Shown here piece by piece: positions 1 to 5,858 of a stretch of DNA of 10,555 bases (positions are counted from its first letter, which is position 1; each line of letters opens with the position of its first letter). The DNA comes from an uncultured Clostridia bacterium (GTDB lineage Bacteria > Bacillota > Clostridia > Oscillospirales > Acutalibacteraceae), in NCBI GenBank assembly GCA_937875885.1, contig CALEIO010000126.1:1-10555 (forward strand), read 5' to 3'. Position numbers and translations under genes: made by a program. The notes beneath the pieces are model-generated. The model did no database searches. It was not told the origin of the DNA and worked only from the letters and a program-made list of their open reading frames with translations.

Positions 1-808
1 GAGCGTGTCCACCGGATACTTTAATAACCTGACCTGTAAGCATTTTTGCGCGCTCACTTGCCAGAAACAGGATGGTGTCAGCAATGTCTTCAGGCTGAAT
101 CAGCTGACCCATGGGTATGATGGGGATAACCTCTTTTTCAAAGTCAGGGTCAATCCAGCCTGTCTGGGTGGAACCGGGTGCAACACAGTTTACTGTGATG
201 CCGTATTTTGCAACCTCAAGAGCGACGCTGCGGGTGAGGGCTTCAAGAGTTGCTTTGCTGGCACCGTAAGTAATCTGACCTGCAAAAACCTGTGCGGCAT
301 CAGTGGAAAGATTGATGACTCTGCCGTAATTGCCCCGGTTGGTTACAAATTCACGGGTCATCAGGATGCTTCCGCGGACATTCACCGCAAAAGTATCGTC
401 AATGATGCTTTGGGTGATGGTTTCGATGGTGTCGATGCCGTCCATATCTCCGTCAGCAGCATTGTTAACCAGGATATCTACCTTGCCGAAACGGGACAAG
501 GCCTGAGCATAAATTTCTTTTACAGCGTTTTCGTCGGAAATGTCGCTTTCTATAATAAGGTAATCAGCATTGATTTCTTTAAGTTTGCTTTCAACAATAT
601 CCGCATTGCCTGCATTGGCGGCAAAATATCGGTCCGCTCCGTTTGTATGGATTTTAGTTTCGTCAAAGGCGCGGGGGATTCGCTTGTACACAAGAATCAC
701 CTTTGCGCCTTCACGGGCAAAGGCAAGTGCTGTGGTGGCACCGATGCCCTGGGGGTTGTTGGCGCCTGTGATTATAGCAACTTTATTTTTTAATCCGTAA
801 TCTGCCAT
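1..808 (-). CDS. SDR family oxidoreductase (3-oxoacyl-ACP reductase-like), C-terminus off the left edge
   Basis: Classical short-chain dehydrogenase/reductase, expected to reduce a carbonyl or oxidise an alcohol with NAD(P)(H) in the cytoplasm. 269 residues are visible. Seen: a Rossmann nucleotide-binding loop at residues 14-23 (TGANNPQGIG), the NNAA motif at 115-118, and the catalytic tetrad N143, S168, Y181 and K185 (YGASK), followed by PG at 211-212. The visible end, SGGH at 265-268, is close to the usual SDR C-terminus, so probably only a few residues are missing. The ATG start follows AAGGAGAG (816-823) by 7 bases. The loop has two more residues than the common TGxxxGxG, and residues 45-80 look longer than in a typical FabG, so it is probably not the housekeeping fabG. 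Substrate unknown. The open plus-strand frame opposite it has no motifs and is a shadow. Confidence 0.93.
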   Translation of the reverse strand, partial: MADYGLKNKVAIITGANNPQGIGATTALAFAREGAKVILVYKRIPRAFDETKIHTNGADRYFAANAGNADIVESKLKEINADYLIIESDISDENAVKEIYAQALSRFGKVDILVNNAADGDMDGIDTIETITQSIIDDTFAVNVRGSILMTREFVTNRGNYGRVINLSTDAAQVFAGQITYGASKATLEALTRSVALEVAKYGITVNCVAPGSTQTGWIDPDFEKEVIPIIPMGQLIQPEDIADTILFLASERAKMLTGQVIKVSGGHA

Positions 809-848
809 TCTGAATCTCTCCTTAAAAAGGATTTTGGTATCTGATATT

Positions 849-857
849 ATTCTATCA
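849..857 (-). promoter_or_regulatory. Probable extended -10 promoter for the SDR gene
   Basis: On the minus strand the sequence reads TATGATAGAAT, an extended TRTGn -10 with TAGAAT at 849-854. It lies about 40 bases upstream of the SDR start and downstream of the amylase terminator. No good -35 hexamer is seen at the expected spacing (ATTTCT at 872-877), so activity would depend on the TG extension. The SDR gene is therefore probably transcribed separately from the amylase. Confidence 0.45.
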
Positions 858-891
858 TAAATTTTGCAAAAAGAAATAGGTTGAACAAAAG

Positions 892-922
892 AAAACTCCG
901 AAGTAAAATTCTTCGGAGTTTT
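892..922 (-). terminator. Intrinsic terminator of the amylase gene
   Basis: A perfect 12-bp stem, AAAACTCCGAAG (892-903) with CTTCGGAGTTTT (911-922), encloses a 7-base loop. On the minus strand it is followed by a T-rich run (TTTTCTTTTG). It begins 6 bases past the amylase stop, which fits Rho-independent termination between the amylase and the SDR gene. Confidence 0.9.
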
Positions 923-928
923 GATAGT

Positions 929-2653
929 TTAATGGTTAAAACTTTTAACCCAGTTTATTAATGAACCCAGGTGAGTATTTTCTCTTACAGTGCCCAGCAT
1001 ATAATCTGTTACAGGTCCATTTTTTCTCATTTTTTCGAGAATCGCTTCCTGAAGTTCTTCTACTGACATTTCCTCATAAGGCTTGTTAAGCTTCAGAGTG
1101 ACTGCTTTTTTGTGTGGCTCAGCTTTGGGGGTTTCAGGTTCGGATGAAGCTGATTTTTCAGCAACGGTTTCTGTTTTTTGCGGCTCTGATTTTTTCGCTT
1201 TGGCAGGGGTCTGCTTTGGTTTTTCTGCCTTTGCCGAGGCAATCGCAGAGGTTGTAAGGGGTTTTGGTGTTTTTTCAATTTCTACTGATTTTACAGGGGT
1301 GAGGATCTCGCCGAGAGAGGTGTCGGAAATCCAGATTTCACCGTTGTTTGCAGAAGCTTTAAGCTGAATTTTGCCGTTGTTTGCAGTTGCTTTTTCTCCC
1401 GATAAGGCGCCGATGTACTCGTTGCCGTTGCAGGGGAGATTGAATGTAATGTCATTGTCGCTGTTGTTTACAGTAATGATTACAGATTTACCGCAGTAGG
1501 AACGCTCATAGGCAAAGTGTGTGGTCTGCAGCTCAAGTTCTTTGTAGTCACCCAGAGAGAGCGCGGGAATGTTTCTGCGGATTTTGCCCAGAGCGGCAAT
1601 GAGTTTTGTGCAGGGATTGGTTTTGACAGCATCTTTGTAATCTGCAAGTTTTAGCTCAGGTCTCAAAACATGGTCGGATTCCTTAACTTTTCTGCCCTCA
1701 ATGCCGAACTCGGAACCGTAGTAAACAGAGGGGATACCCGGCAAAGTATAGAGCATAATGTGCACGGGTGCAAAGTGGGCTTTGTTGTTGAGCTTTGTAT
1801 AAATGCGCTCCACATCGTGGTTGTCTGCAAAAGCGTAGAGTCTGGAGCAGTCGCCCACCATATTGTTAACGTATTTGATTGTGTGAGCAAGTTCAAAGAA
1901 GTTGTGTTCGTTGAAAGCAGAGTGAAGTGCTTTGTGAAGGGTATAGTTTGTAACGGAGTGTAGGGTAGAATCGTTCACCCAACGGGAGTAATCTCCGTGG
2001 ATAACCTCTCCCATAAGCCAGAAATCGGGTTTAATCTGATTTGCTACCTGTCGGAATGCTTTCATATAATCAAAGTCCATTACGTCTGCGGCATCAAGAC
2101 GGATTCCGTCAATGTCAAATTCCTCTGCCCAGAAACGGATAACATCACAGATGTAATCTCTTACGGCGGGATTGCGCTGATTGAGCTTCACAAGCAGGTC
2201 GTAGCCACCCCAGTTTTCGTAGGAAAAACCGTCGTTGTAAGAGTTATTGCCGTAGAAATTCACGTTACAATACCAGTCTTTGTAAGGTGAGTTTTCTCTG
2301 TTTTTCTGGATGTCTTTGAAAGCAAAGAAATCTCGTCCCGTGTGGTTGAATACGCCGTCAAGAATTACGCGGATGCCCTGCTTGTGACACTGGGCAACAA
2401 AGTTGACAAGGTCTTTGTTTGTGCCAAGTCTTGAGTCCAGCTTTTTGTAGTCGGTGGTTTCGTAGCCGTGACCCACAGACTCAAATAAGGGACCAATGTA
2501 AATTGCATTACAGCCGATTTCTTTTATATGAGGAAGCCAGGACAAAAGAGTGTTGAGCCTGGGGACAGGTTTGCTGTAATCGTTTAGCCTGGGTGCGCCT
2601 GTCATTCCCAAAGGATAAATGTGATAAAAAACGGCTTCGTTGTACCATGCCAT
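929..2653 (-). CDS. GH13 alpha-amylase-family glycoside hydrolase with linker and C-terminal tail domain
   Basis: Retaining alpha-glucan hydrolase or transglycosylase, 574 aa, probably cytoplasmic because there is no signal peptide. The (beta/alpha)8 barrel covers roughly residues 1-370. It carries the GH13 conserved regions: DGVFNH at 99-104, GIRLDAAD at 183-190 with nucleophile D187, acid/base E216 (MGEV), and FADNHD at 275-280 with transition-state stabiliser D280. A beta-sandwich C domain spans about 380-445. Residues about 460-515 form a Lys/Pro/Ala/Glu/Ser linker, followed by a compact, probably helical tail (520-574). The start ATG is preceded by AGGAGG (2660-2665) at 6 bases. Neopullulanase, maltogenic amylase or cyclomaltodextrinase-like activity on maltodextrins is plausible, but the exact specificity cannot be read here. 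The linker and tail are not part of the standard GH13 fold. Confidence 0.93.
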   Translation of the reverse strand: MAWYNEAVFYHIYPLGMTGAPRLNDYSKPVPRLNTLLSWLPHIKEIGCNAIYIGPLFESVGHGYETTDYKKLDSRLGTNKDLVNFVAQCHKQGIRVILDGVFNHTGRDFFAFKDIQKNRENSPYKDWYCNVNFYGNNSYNDGFSYENWGGYDLLVKLNQRNPAVRDYICDVIRFWAEEFDIDGIRLDAADVMDFDYMKAFRQVANQIKPDFWLMGEVIHGDYSRWVNDSTLHSVTNYTLHKALHSAFNEHNFFELAHTIKYVNNMVGDCSRLYAFADNHDVERIYTKLNNKAHFAPVHIMLYTLPGIPSVYYGSEFGIEGRKVKESDHVLRPELKLADYKDAVKTNPCTKLIAALGKIRRNIPALSLGDYKELELQTTHFAYERSYCGKSVIITVNNSDNDITFNLPCNGNEYIGALSGEKATANNGKIQLKASANNGEIWISDTSLGEILTPVKSVEIEKTPKPLTTSAIASAKAEKPKQTPAKAKKSEPQKTETVAEKSASSEPETPKAEPHKKAVTLKLNKPYEEMSVEELQEAILEKMRKNGPVTDYMLGTVRENTHLGSLINWVKSFNH

Positions 2654-2700
2654 AAGTGGCCTCCTGAATAAAAGAGTTGTCTAAAGAATTTTAGCGCAGA

Positions 2701-2717
2701 AAACTGAAATCAGTTTA
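2701..2717 (-). promoter_or_regulatory. Probable amylase promoter -10 overlapped by a palindromic operator
   Basis: AAACTGA-AA-TCAGTTT (2701-2716) is an exact 7-bp inverted repeat with a 2-base centre. It overlaps a minus-strand extended -10, TGGTAAACT (TAAACT at 2712-2717). The -35 region is only T-rich. The position would suit a repressor controlling the amylase, but no regulator gene is visible here. The centre lacks the CG typical of LacI/CcpA sites. Confidence 0.5.
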
Positions 2718-2747
2718 CCACAAAAAAGCAAAAAAATAAATAGTTTT

Positions 2748-2776
2748 TTGATGTTGTAACTGATTTGTGATATAAT
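2748..2776 (+). promoter_or_regulatory. Sigma-A-type promoter for the TipAS gene
   Basis: TTGATG (2748-2753) is followed after exactly 17 bases by TATAAT (2771-2776), with a TGTGA extension directly upstream of the -10. The predicted transcription start is near 2783, giving a leader of about 50 bases before the ATG at 2836. It diverges from the amylase promoter. Confidence 0.85.
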
Positions 2777-2835
2777 ATAGTCGGTTTCTATGAGAAGATT
2801 CTGATGGCAATGTTGCTTTGGAAGGAGAAAAAATT

Positions 2836-3231
2836 ATGAATACTTTCGACAGTAGCAAATTTGAAATGTACAAAGCTGAAGCAAAAGAAAAATGGGGCAA
2901 TACAACCGCTTACAAGGAACATACAGAAAAAACAAAGAATTATTCAGAGCAAAAGTGGGATGTTCTTGCCAAAGGAATTGACTGCATTATGGCAGAGTTT
3001 GCGATGTGTATGAAAAAGAGCGAATCGCCTGATTCTGCCGAAGCGCAAAGTCTTGTAAAGACCCTGCAGGAGTATATCACAGAGAATTACTACCTTTGCA
3101 CAAATGAGATTTTAGCAGGTCTTGGTCAGATGTATGTTGCTGATGGACGTTTCAAAAACAACATCAATAAACACGCCGAAGGCACCGCTGCATTTGTATG
3201 TGCGGCAATTGAAGTTTATTGTTGCAAGTAA
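2836..3231 (+). CDS. Stand-alone TipAS antibiotic-recognition domain protein
   Basis: A 131-residue, mostly alpha-helical protein matching the TipAS ligand-binding domain, the part of TipA-type MerR regulators that captures thiopeptide and related drugs. Seen: the N-terminal block YKAEAKEKWG with TTAY (12-26), a middle helix pair, and the C-terminal block with YVADGRFKNNINKHAEGTA (100-118). There is no MerR helix-turn-helix or coiled coil in front, and the gene has its own promoter and GAAGGAGA site (2821-2828), so the short form appears native rather than truncated. A TTG codon at 2818 is in frame but lies before that ribosome binding site, so the ATG is preferred. Drug binding or sequestration is inferred from the family; the ligand is unknown. 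Confidence 0.85.
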   Translation: MNTFDSSKFEMYKAEAKEKWGNTTAYKEHTEKTKNYSEQKWDVLAKGIDCIMAEFAMCMKKSESPDSAEAQSLVKTLQEYITENYYLCTNEILAGLGQMYVADGRFKNNINKHAEGTAAFVCAAIEVYCCK

Positions 3232-3326
3232 TATTCGGCTTATGAGGATTGTGAGTATATAGAATTATAACGCTTTACGGAATAATGCAATCCGTTCGAT
3301 AAAATTGATTTTTGAGGGGTGGCTTT

Positions 3327-3908
3327 ATGAAATTAGAAACAGATAGATTGACATTGCGTCGTTGGGCAGAAACAGATGCTGAAAGTTTGTACGAATATGC
3401 TAAAGACCCAGCTGTTGGTCCGATTGCAGGTTGGCCCCCGCATAAAAGTGTTGCCGAAAGTTTAGAGGTTATTAGAAATGTGTTAAATGGTTCTCAGTGT
3501 TATGCCATATGCGAAAAAGATAGTAATCAAGCAATCGGTGCTATAGAACTTAAATTGAAAGGTCACACAGATATGACCGAAAAAGATGATGAGTGTGAAC
3601 TTGGATATTGGCTTGGAAAGCCCTTTTGGGGGAGAGGTTATATCCCTGAAGCGGCAAGGGAACTTTTGCGCTATGGGTTTGAAACGCTTGGAATGACCAC
3701 TATCTGGTGCGGATATTATGATGGGAACAACAACTCAAAAAGGGTACAAGAAAAGTTGGGCTTTACTTATCATCATACTTGTAATGAAGTTGAGGTGCCG
3801 TTGATGAACGAAATAAGGGTTGGTCATACTAACTTTATAACAAAAGAAAGTTGGCGTGCTTTGATTTTACGAGATAAAGATTCTGTTAAGAATCCTTATG
3901 ACTTGTGA
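3327..3908 (+). CDS. GNAT family N-acetyltransferase (RimJ/RimL-like)
   Basis: A 193-residue acetyl-CoA-dependent acyltransferase of the Acetyltransf_3 type. Seen: the opening LETDRLTLRRW (3-13), the hydrophobic beta strands, a CoA pyrophosphate-binding loop KPFWGRGY (98-105) followed by the EAARELL helix, and the closing N-x2-S/K and EKLGF block (134-146) common in RimJ/RimL and some drug-modifying enzymes. The ATG at 3327 follows GAGGGGTGG (3314-3322); an upstream TTG at 3312 is in frame but precedes that site. The substrate could be a protein N-terminus, a small amine or an antibiotic. It lies 95 bases after the TipAS gene with no clear terminator between, so read-through is possible. Codon use is more AT-rich than in rplM or the glucokinase gene. 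Confidence 0.9.
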   Translation: MKLETDRLTLRRWAETDAESLYEYAKDPAVGPIAGWPPHKSVAESLEVIRNVLNGSQCYAICEKDSNQAIGAIELKLKGHTDMTEKDDECELGYWLGKPFWGRGYIPEAARELLRYGFETLGMTTIWCGYYDGNNNSKRVQEKLGFTYHHTCNEVEVPLMNEIRVGHTNFITKESWRALILRDKDSVKNPYDL

Positions 3909-3956
3909 AGATTGAGGAAACATTGGATAAATGTTGATTTACGATATTAATATAAT

Positions 3957-3985
3957 TGACTTAATAAACTTAAAGTTGTTTAGCA
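3957..3985 (+). promoter_or_regulatory. Weak candidate promoter for the CDP-alcohol transferase
   Basis: TTGACT (near 3957-3962) is followed about 17 bases later by TTTAGC, a poor -10. A TATAAT-like run near 3948 lacks a good -35. Either could supply low transcription; co-transcription with the upstream GNAT gene across the 107-base gap is an alternative. Confidence 0.25.
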
Positions 3986-4015
3986 GTTGAAAAAATTAGA
4001 CTTATAGGTGAACAG

Positions 4016-4522
4016 ATGATAAAGAATATTGCAAATATACTTACTGGCTTTCGTATTTTTGGAAGTGTTTTATTGCTATTCTTTCCTGTATTTTCGGTGG
4101 CGTTTTATAGCATATATTTCCTTTGTGGTTTTAGTGATATGATAGACGGTGCAATAGCAAGAAAGACAAACAGCACTAGCGTAGTAGGTTCAAAAATGGA
4201 TACTGTAGCTGACATTATGTTTGTAACAGCTTCCTTGATTAAGATTCTGCCAACAATCCATATTTCTTGGTGGTTATGTATATGGGGAAGTGTAATTGCA
4301 ATTATTAAGATTGGTAATATTATATGGGGATATATTTCTAAAAAAGAGTTTATATCTCTACATACTATAATGAATAAGATTACTGGTTTGTTATTGTTTC
4401 TTTTGCCTTTAACATTGTGTTTTATAGAATTGCAATGCAGTTTTGCCGCGGTATGTTCAGTAGCAATGTTTTCGGCAATTCAAGAAGGAATTTATATTAT
4501 AATAGGTTGTGAAGGCAAGTGA
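4016..4522 (+). CDS. Small CDP-alcohol phosphatidyltransferase family membrane protein
   Basis: A 168-residue integral membrane enzyme that would transfer a phosphatidyl or related phosphoalcohol group from a CDP-linked donor to an alcohol. The full family signature is present: D41-x2-D44-G45-x2-A48-R49, eight residues, G58-x3-D62-x3-D66, the metal-binding aspartates with D66 as probable catalytic base. An N-terminal NILTGFRI segment (7-14) resembles the start of PgsA-like enzymes, and roughly five to six hydrophobic segments cover the rest. It is shorter than typical PgsA (about 180-200 aa), so it is probably a paralogue rather than the housekeeping enzyme. The start ATG follows AGGTG (4006-4010), a modest site. 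Ile ATA and Leu TTA/TTG codons are frequent. Acceptor alcohol unknown. Confidence 0.88.
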   Translation: MIKNIANILTGFRIFGSVLLLFFPVFSVAFYSIYFLCGFSDMIDGAIARKTNSTSVVGSKMDTVADIMFVTASLIKILPTIHISWWLCIWGSVIAIIKIGNIIWGYISKKEFISLHTIMNKITGLLLFLLPLTLCFIELQCSFAAVCSVAMFSAIQEGIYIIIGCEGK

Positions 4523-4560
4523 GCCTGTTCTAATTTATCGGTTAGTTTAACAATATGGAA

Positions 4561-4594
4561 AAACACCCTATGATTTTAAGGTCATAGGGTGTTT
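4561..4594 (+). terminator. Intrinsic terminator after the CDP-alcohol transferase
   Basis: A perfect 13-bp stem, AAACACCCTATGA (4561-4573) with TCATAGGGTGTTT (4582-4594), has an 8-base loop and is followed by GTTGGTTTT. It sits about 40 bases past the stop codon and closes the plus-strand accessory block. Confidence 0.85.
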
Positions 4595-4632
4595 GTTGGT
4601 TTTGAGCCGGATTAATAATGACAGTAAAAGAA

Positions 4633-4663
4633 AAACCCCGAAGCCATAAAGGTTTCGGGGTTT
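4633..4663 (-). terminator. Terminator of the rplM-rpsI operon, probably bidirectional
   Basis: A 13-bp stem with one G-T pair, AAACCCCGAAGCC (4633-4645) with GGTTTCGGGGTTT (4651-4663), has a 5-base loop. On the minus strand it is followed by TTCTTTTACTG and lies 33 bases after the rpsI stop. On the plus strand it is followed by GTTGTTGTTTT, so it may also back up the preceding terminator. Confidence 0.88.
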
Positions 4664-4696
4664 GTTGTTGTTTTGAAATAATCGCCGAAGCAGAAA

Positions 4697-5098
4697 TTAT
4701 CTCTTGGAGAACTGGGGAGCTCTACGTGCGCCCTTGAGACCGTACTTCTTACGCTCTTTCATTCTGGGATCACGTGTGAGGAAACCAGCCTTCTTAAGTG
4801 TAGCTCTGAGAGCCTCGCTGTCATACTGAAGGAGTGCTCTGGAGATACCGTGACGGATTGCACCAGCCTGGCCTGTTACGCCGCCGCCTGCAACTCTGCA
4901 AACTACGTCGAACTTTGCGCCTGTCTCTGTAAGCTCGAGGGGCTGACGAACGATGAGCTTCAGTGTCTCAAGACCGAAGTAATCGTCGATGTCACGATCG
5001 TTAATTGTAATCTTACCAGTACCCTGATACAGACGAACTCTTGCTACAGAGCTCTTTCTTCTGCCGGTACCGTAGAAATAAGGTGCCTTATCGTACAT
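4697..5098 (-). CDS. rpsI: 30S ribosomal protein S9 (uS9)
   Basis: A 133-residue small-subunit ribosomal protein whose C-terminal tail reaches the P-site tRNA. Seen: [15 protein letters not shown] near the N-terminus, the uS9 signature [19 protein letters not shown] in the middle, and the basic C-terminus [17 protein letters not shown] ending in the conserved SKR. Length matches the family (about 130). The ATG at 5098 is preceded by AAGGAGG (5108-5114) at 9 bases. Ten in-frame codons further upstream overlap the end of rplM and precede this site, so they are not used. It is 17 bases downstream of rplM, the usual bacterial operon order. Confidence 0.98.
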   Translation of the reverse strand: MYDKAPYFYGTGRRKSSVARVRLYQGTGKITINDRDIDDYFGLETLKLIVRQPLELTETGAKFDVVCRVAGGGVTGQAGAIRHGISRALLQYDSEALRATLKKAGFLTRDPRMKERKKYGLKGARRAPQFSKR

Positions 5099-5115
5099 TC
5101 TATTTTGCCTCCTTC

Positions 5116-5544
5116 TTACATTTCCCAAGCCTCAGGCATCTGTGCCTGGTGCTTGTGCTCTGCACCTGCGAACAAACGCAGACGGAGCATCTGTGCTCTA
5201 CCCAGTGTGTTAGAGGGAATCATACCCTTAACAGCAAGCTCCATTGCCTTTTCGGGTCTGGTAGCCATAAGTGTTTTGTAGTCAGTCTCTTTGAGGTGAC
5301 CAACATAGCCTGTGTGTCTCTGCCACTTCTTCTGAGTGAGCTTGTTACCTGTAAGAACAGCGTCTTTGCAGTTGATGATAACAACGTGGTCACCGCAATC
5401 TACGTGGGGAGTGAAAGTAACCTTGTGCTTACCTCTGAGAAGAGTAGCAGCCTCAACTGCAACCTTACCAAGGGGCTTGCCTGCAGCGTCGATCACATAC
5501 CACTTGCGCTCAACCTCGCCTTTTTTAGCCATAAAAGTTGACAT
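5116..5544 (-). CDS. rplM: 50S ribosomal protein L13 (uL13)
   Basis: A 142-residue early-assembly large-subunit protein, the same length as the E. coli protein. Seen: [17 protein letters not shown] near the N-terminus, [38 protein letters not shown], and the C-terminal [13 protein letters not shown] and HKHQAQMPE segments. The ATG at 5544 follows TTAGGAGG (5553-5560) at 8 bases. It is transcribed from the promoter at 5587-5615 together with rpsI. The leader is only about 35 bases, so there is no room for an L13-type autoregulatory leader structure; control is probably at the promoter. Confidence 0.98.
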   Translation of the reverse strand: MSTFMAKKGEVERKWYVIDAAGKPLGKVAVEAATLLRGKHKVTFTPHVDCGDHVVIINCKDAVLTGNKLTQKKWQRHTGYVGHLKETDYKTLMATRPEKAMELAVKGMIPSNTLGRAQMLRLRLFAGAEHKHQAQMPEAWEM

Positions 5545-5586
5545 AAGCGTTGCCTCCTAATTTAAATACTTTTTTTCTGCTTGAGT

Positions 5587-5615
5587 ATAATATCACAGGC
5601 GCAAAATTAAGTCAA
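5587..5615 (-). promoter_or_regulatory. Strong promoter of rplM-rpsI
   Basis: On the minus strand TTGACT (5610-5615), 17 bases, then TATTAT (5587-5592), with the TGTGA extension just upstream of the -10. This is near-consensus for the housekeeping sigma factor. The predicted transcription start is about 36 bases upstream of the rplM ATG. Confidence 0.9.
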
Positions 5616-5650
5616 TACTTTTTTATAAATATTTTAATCTATCTCTTTTA

Positions 5651-5702
5651 GTTCTCGTGAATGCTCTGTAATACTCGCAAATGCTCCCAAATTCTCATTT
5701 GC
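5651..5702. repeat. Five-unit 10-bp-periodic CTC repeat in the rplM/glucokinase spacer
   Basis: CTC occurs at 5654, 5664, 5674, 5684 and 5694, exactly 10 bp apart, within degenerate units close to ATGCTCGCAA. A sixth CTC at 5643 is one base out of phase. A 7-bp inverted repeat, GCAAATG (5677-5683) with CATTTGC (5696-5702), lies within it. The array is 36-80 bp upstream of the rplM -35 and more than 60 bp upstream of the glucokinase -35. It contains no plausible gene. Phased protein binding or DNA bending is inferred. Confidence 0.7.
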
Positions 5703-5760
5703 TATTTTTGAAAAACTTTTTGAATCTTACCTCAAAAGTAGTCATATTTTTTGAAAAAAG
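5703..5760. other. AT-rich spacer with two TTTTTGAAAAA copies
   Basis: The element TTTTTGAAAAA occurs at 5705-5715 and 5748-5758, 43 bp apart, with a CTTTTTGAA run between. The rest of the 314-base gene-free stretch 5545-5858 holds the rplM promoter, the CTC array and the glucokinase promoter. No small ORF with a ribosome binding site or RNA gene is seen. The A/T tracts may act as UP elements or bend the DNA. Confidence 0.55.
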
Positions 5761-5763
5761 CCC

Positions 5764-5792
5764 TTTAATATGGGAAAATAGTGTGATATAAT
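5764..5792 (+). promoter_or_regulatory. Extended -10 promoter of the ROK glucokinase
   Basis: TATAAT (5787-5792) carries a TGTGA extension directly upstream. The -35 at 17 bp is weak (TTTAAT, 5764-5769), so the extended -10 probably compensates. The predicted start is near 5799, about 60 bases before the ATG. Confidence 0.8.
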
Positions 5793-5858
5793 TATACCAT
5801 TAATGTAAGGACTGTGAGTGCCTTGCAAAGAGTATTTATATCTGAAAGGATGATTTTA

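Noticed and set aside
5..793. Long open frame on the plus strand antisense to the SDR gene
   Set aside because: It has no recognisable motifs or ribosome binding site, while the minus strand carries every SDR signature.
1093..1278. Small Lys/Gln/Pro-rich frame inside the amylase linker
   Set aside because: It is an alternative frame of a low-complexity region, with no start signals.
3270..3300. Short hairpin ACGGA/TCCGT between the TipAS and GNAT genes
   Set aside because: The stem is only 5 bp with no T-run, so it is not supported as a terminator.
5545..5586. Possible L13-type autoregulatory leader upstream of rplM
   Set aside because: The promoter lies too close; the leader is only about 35 bases and has no stable hairpin.
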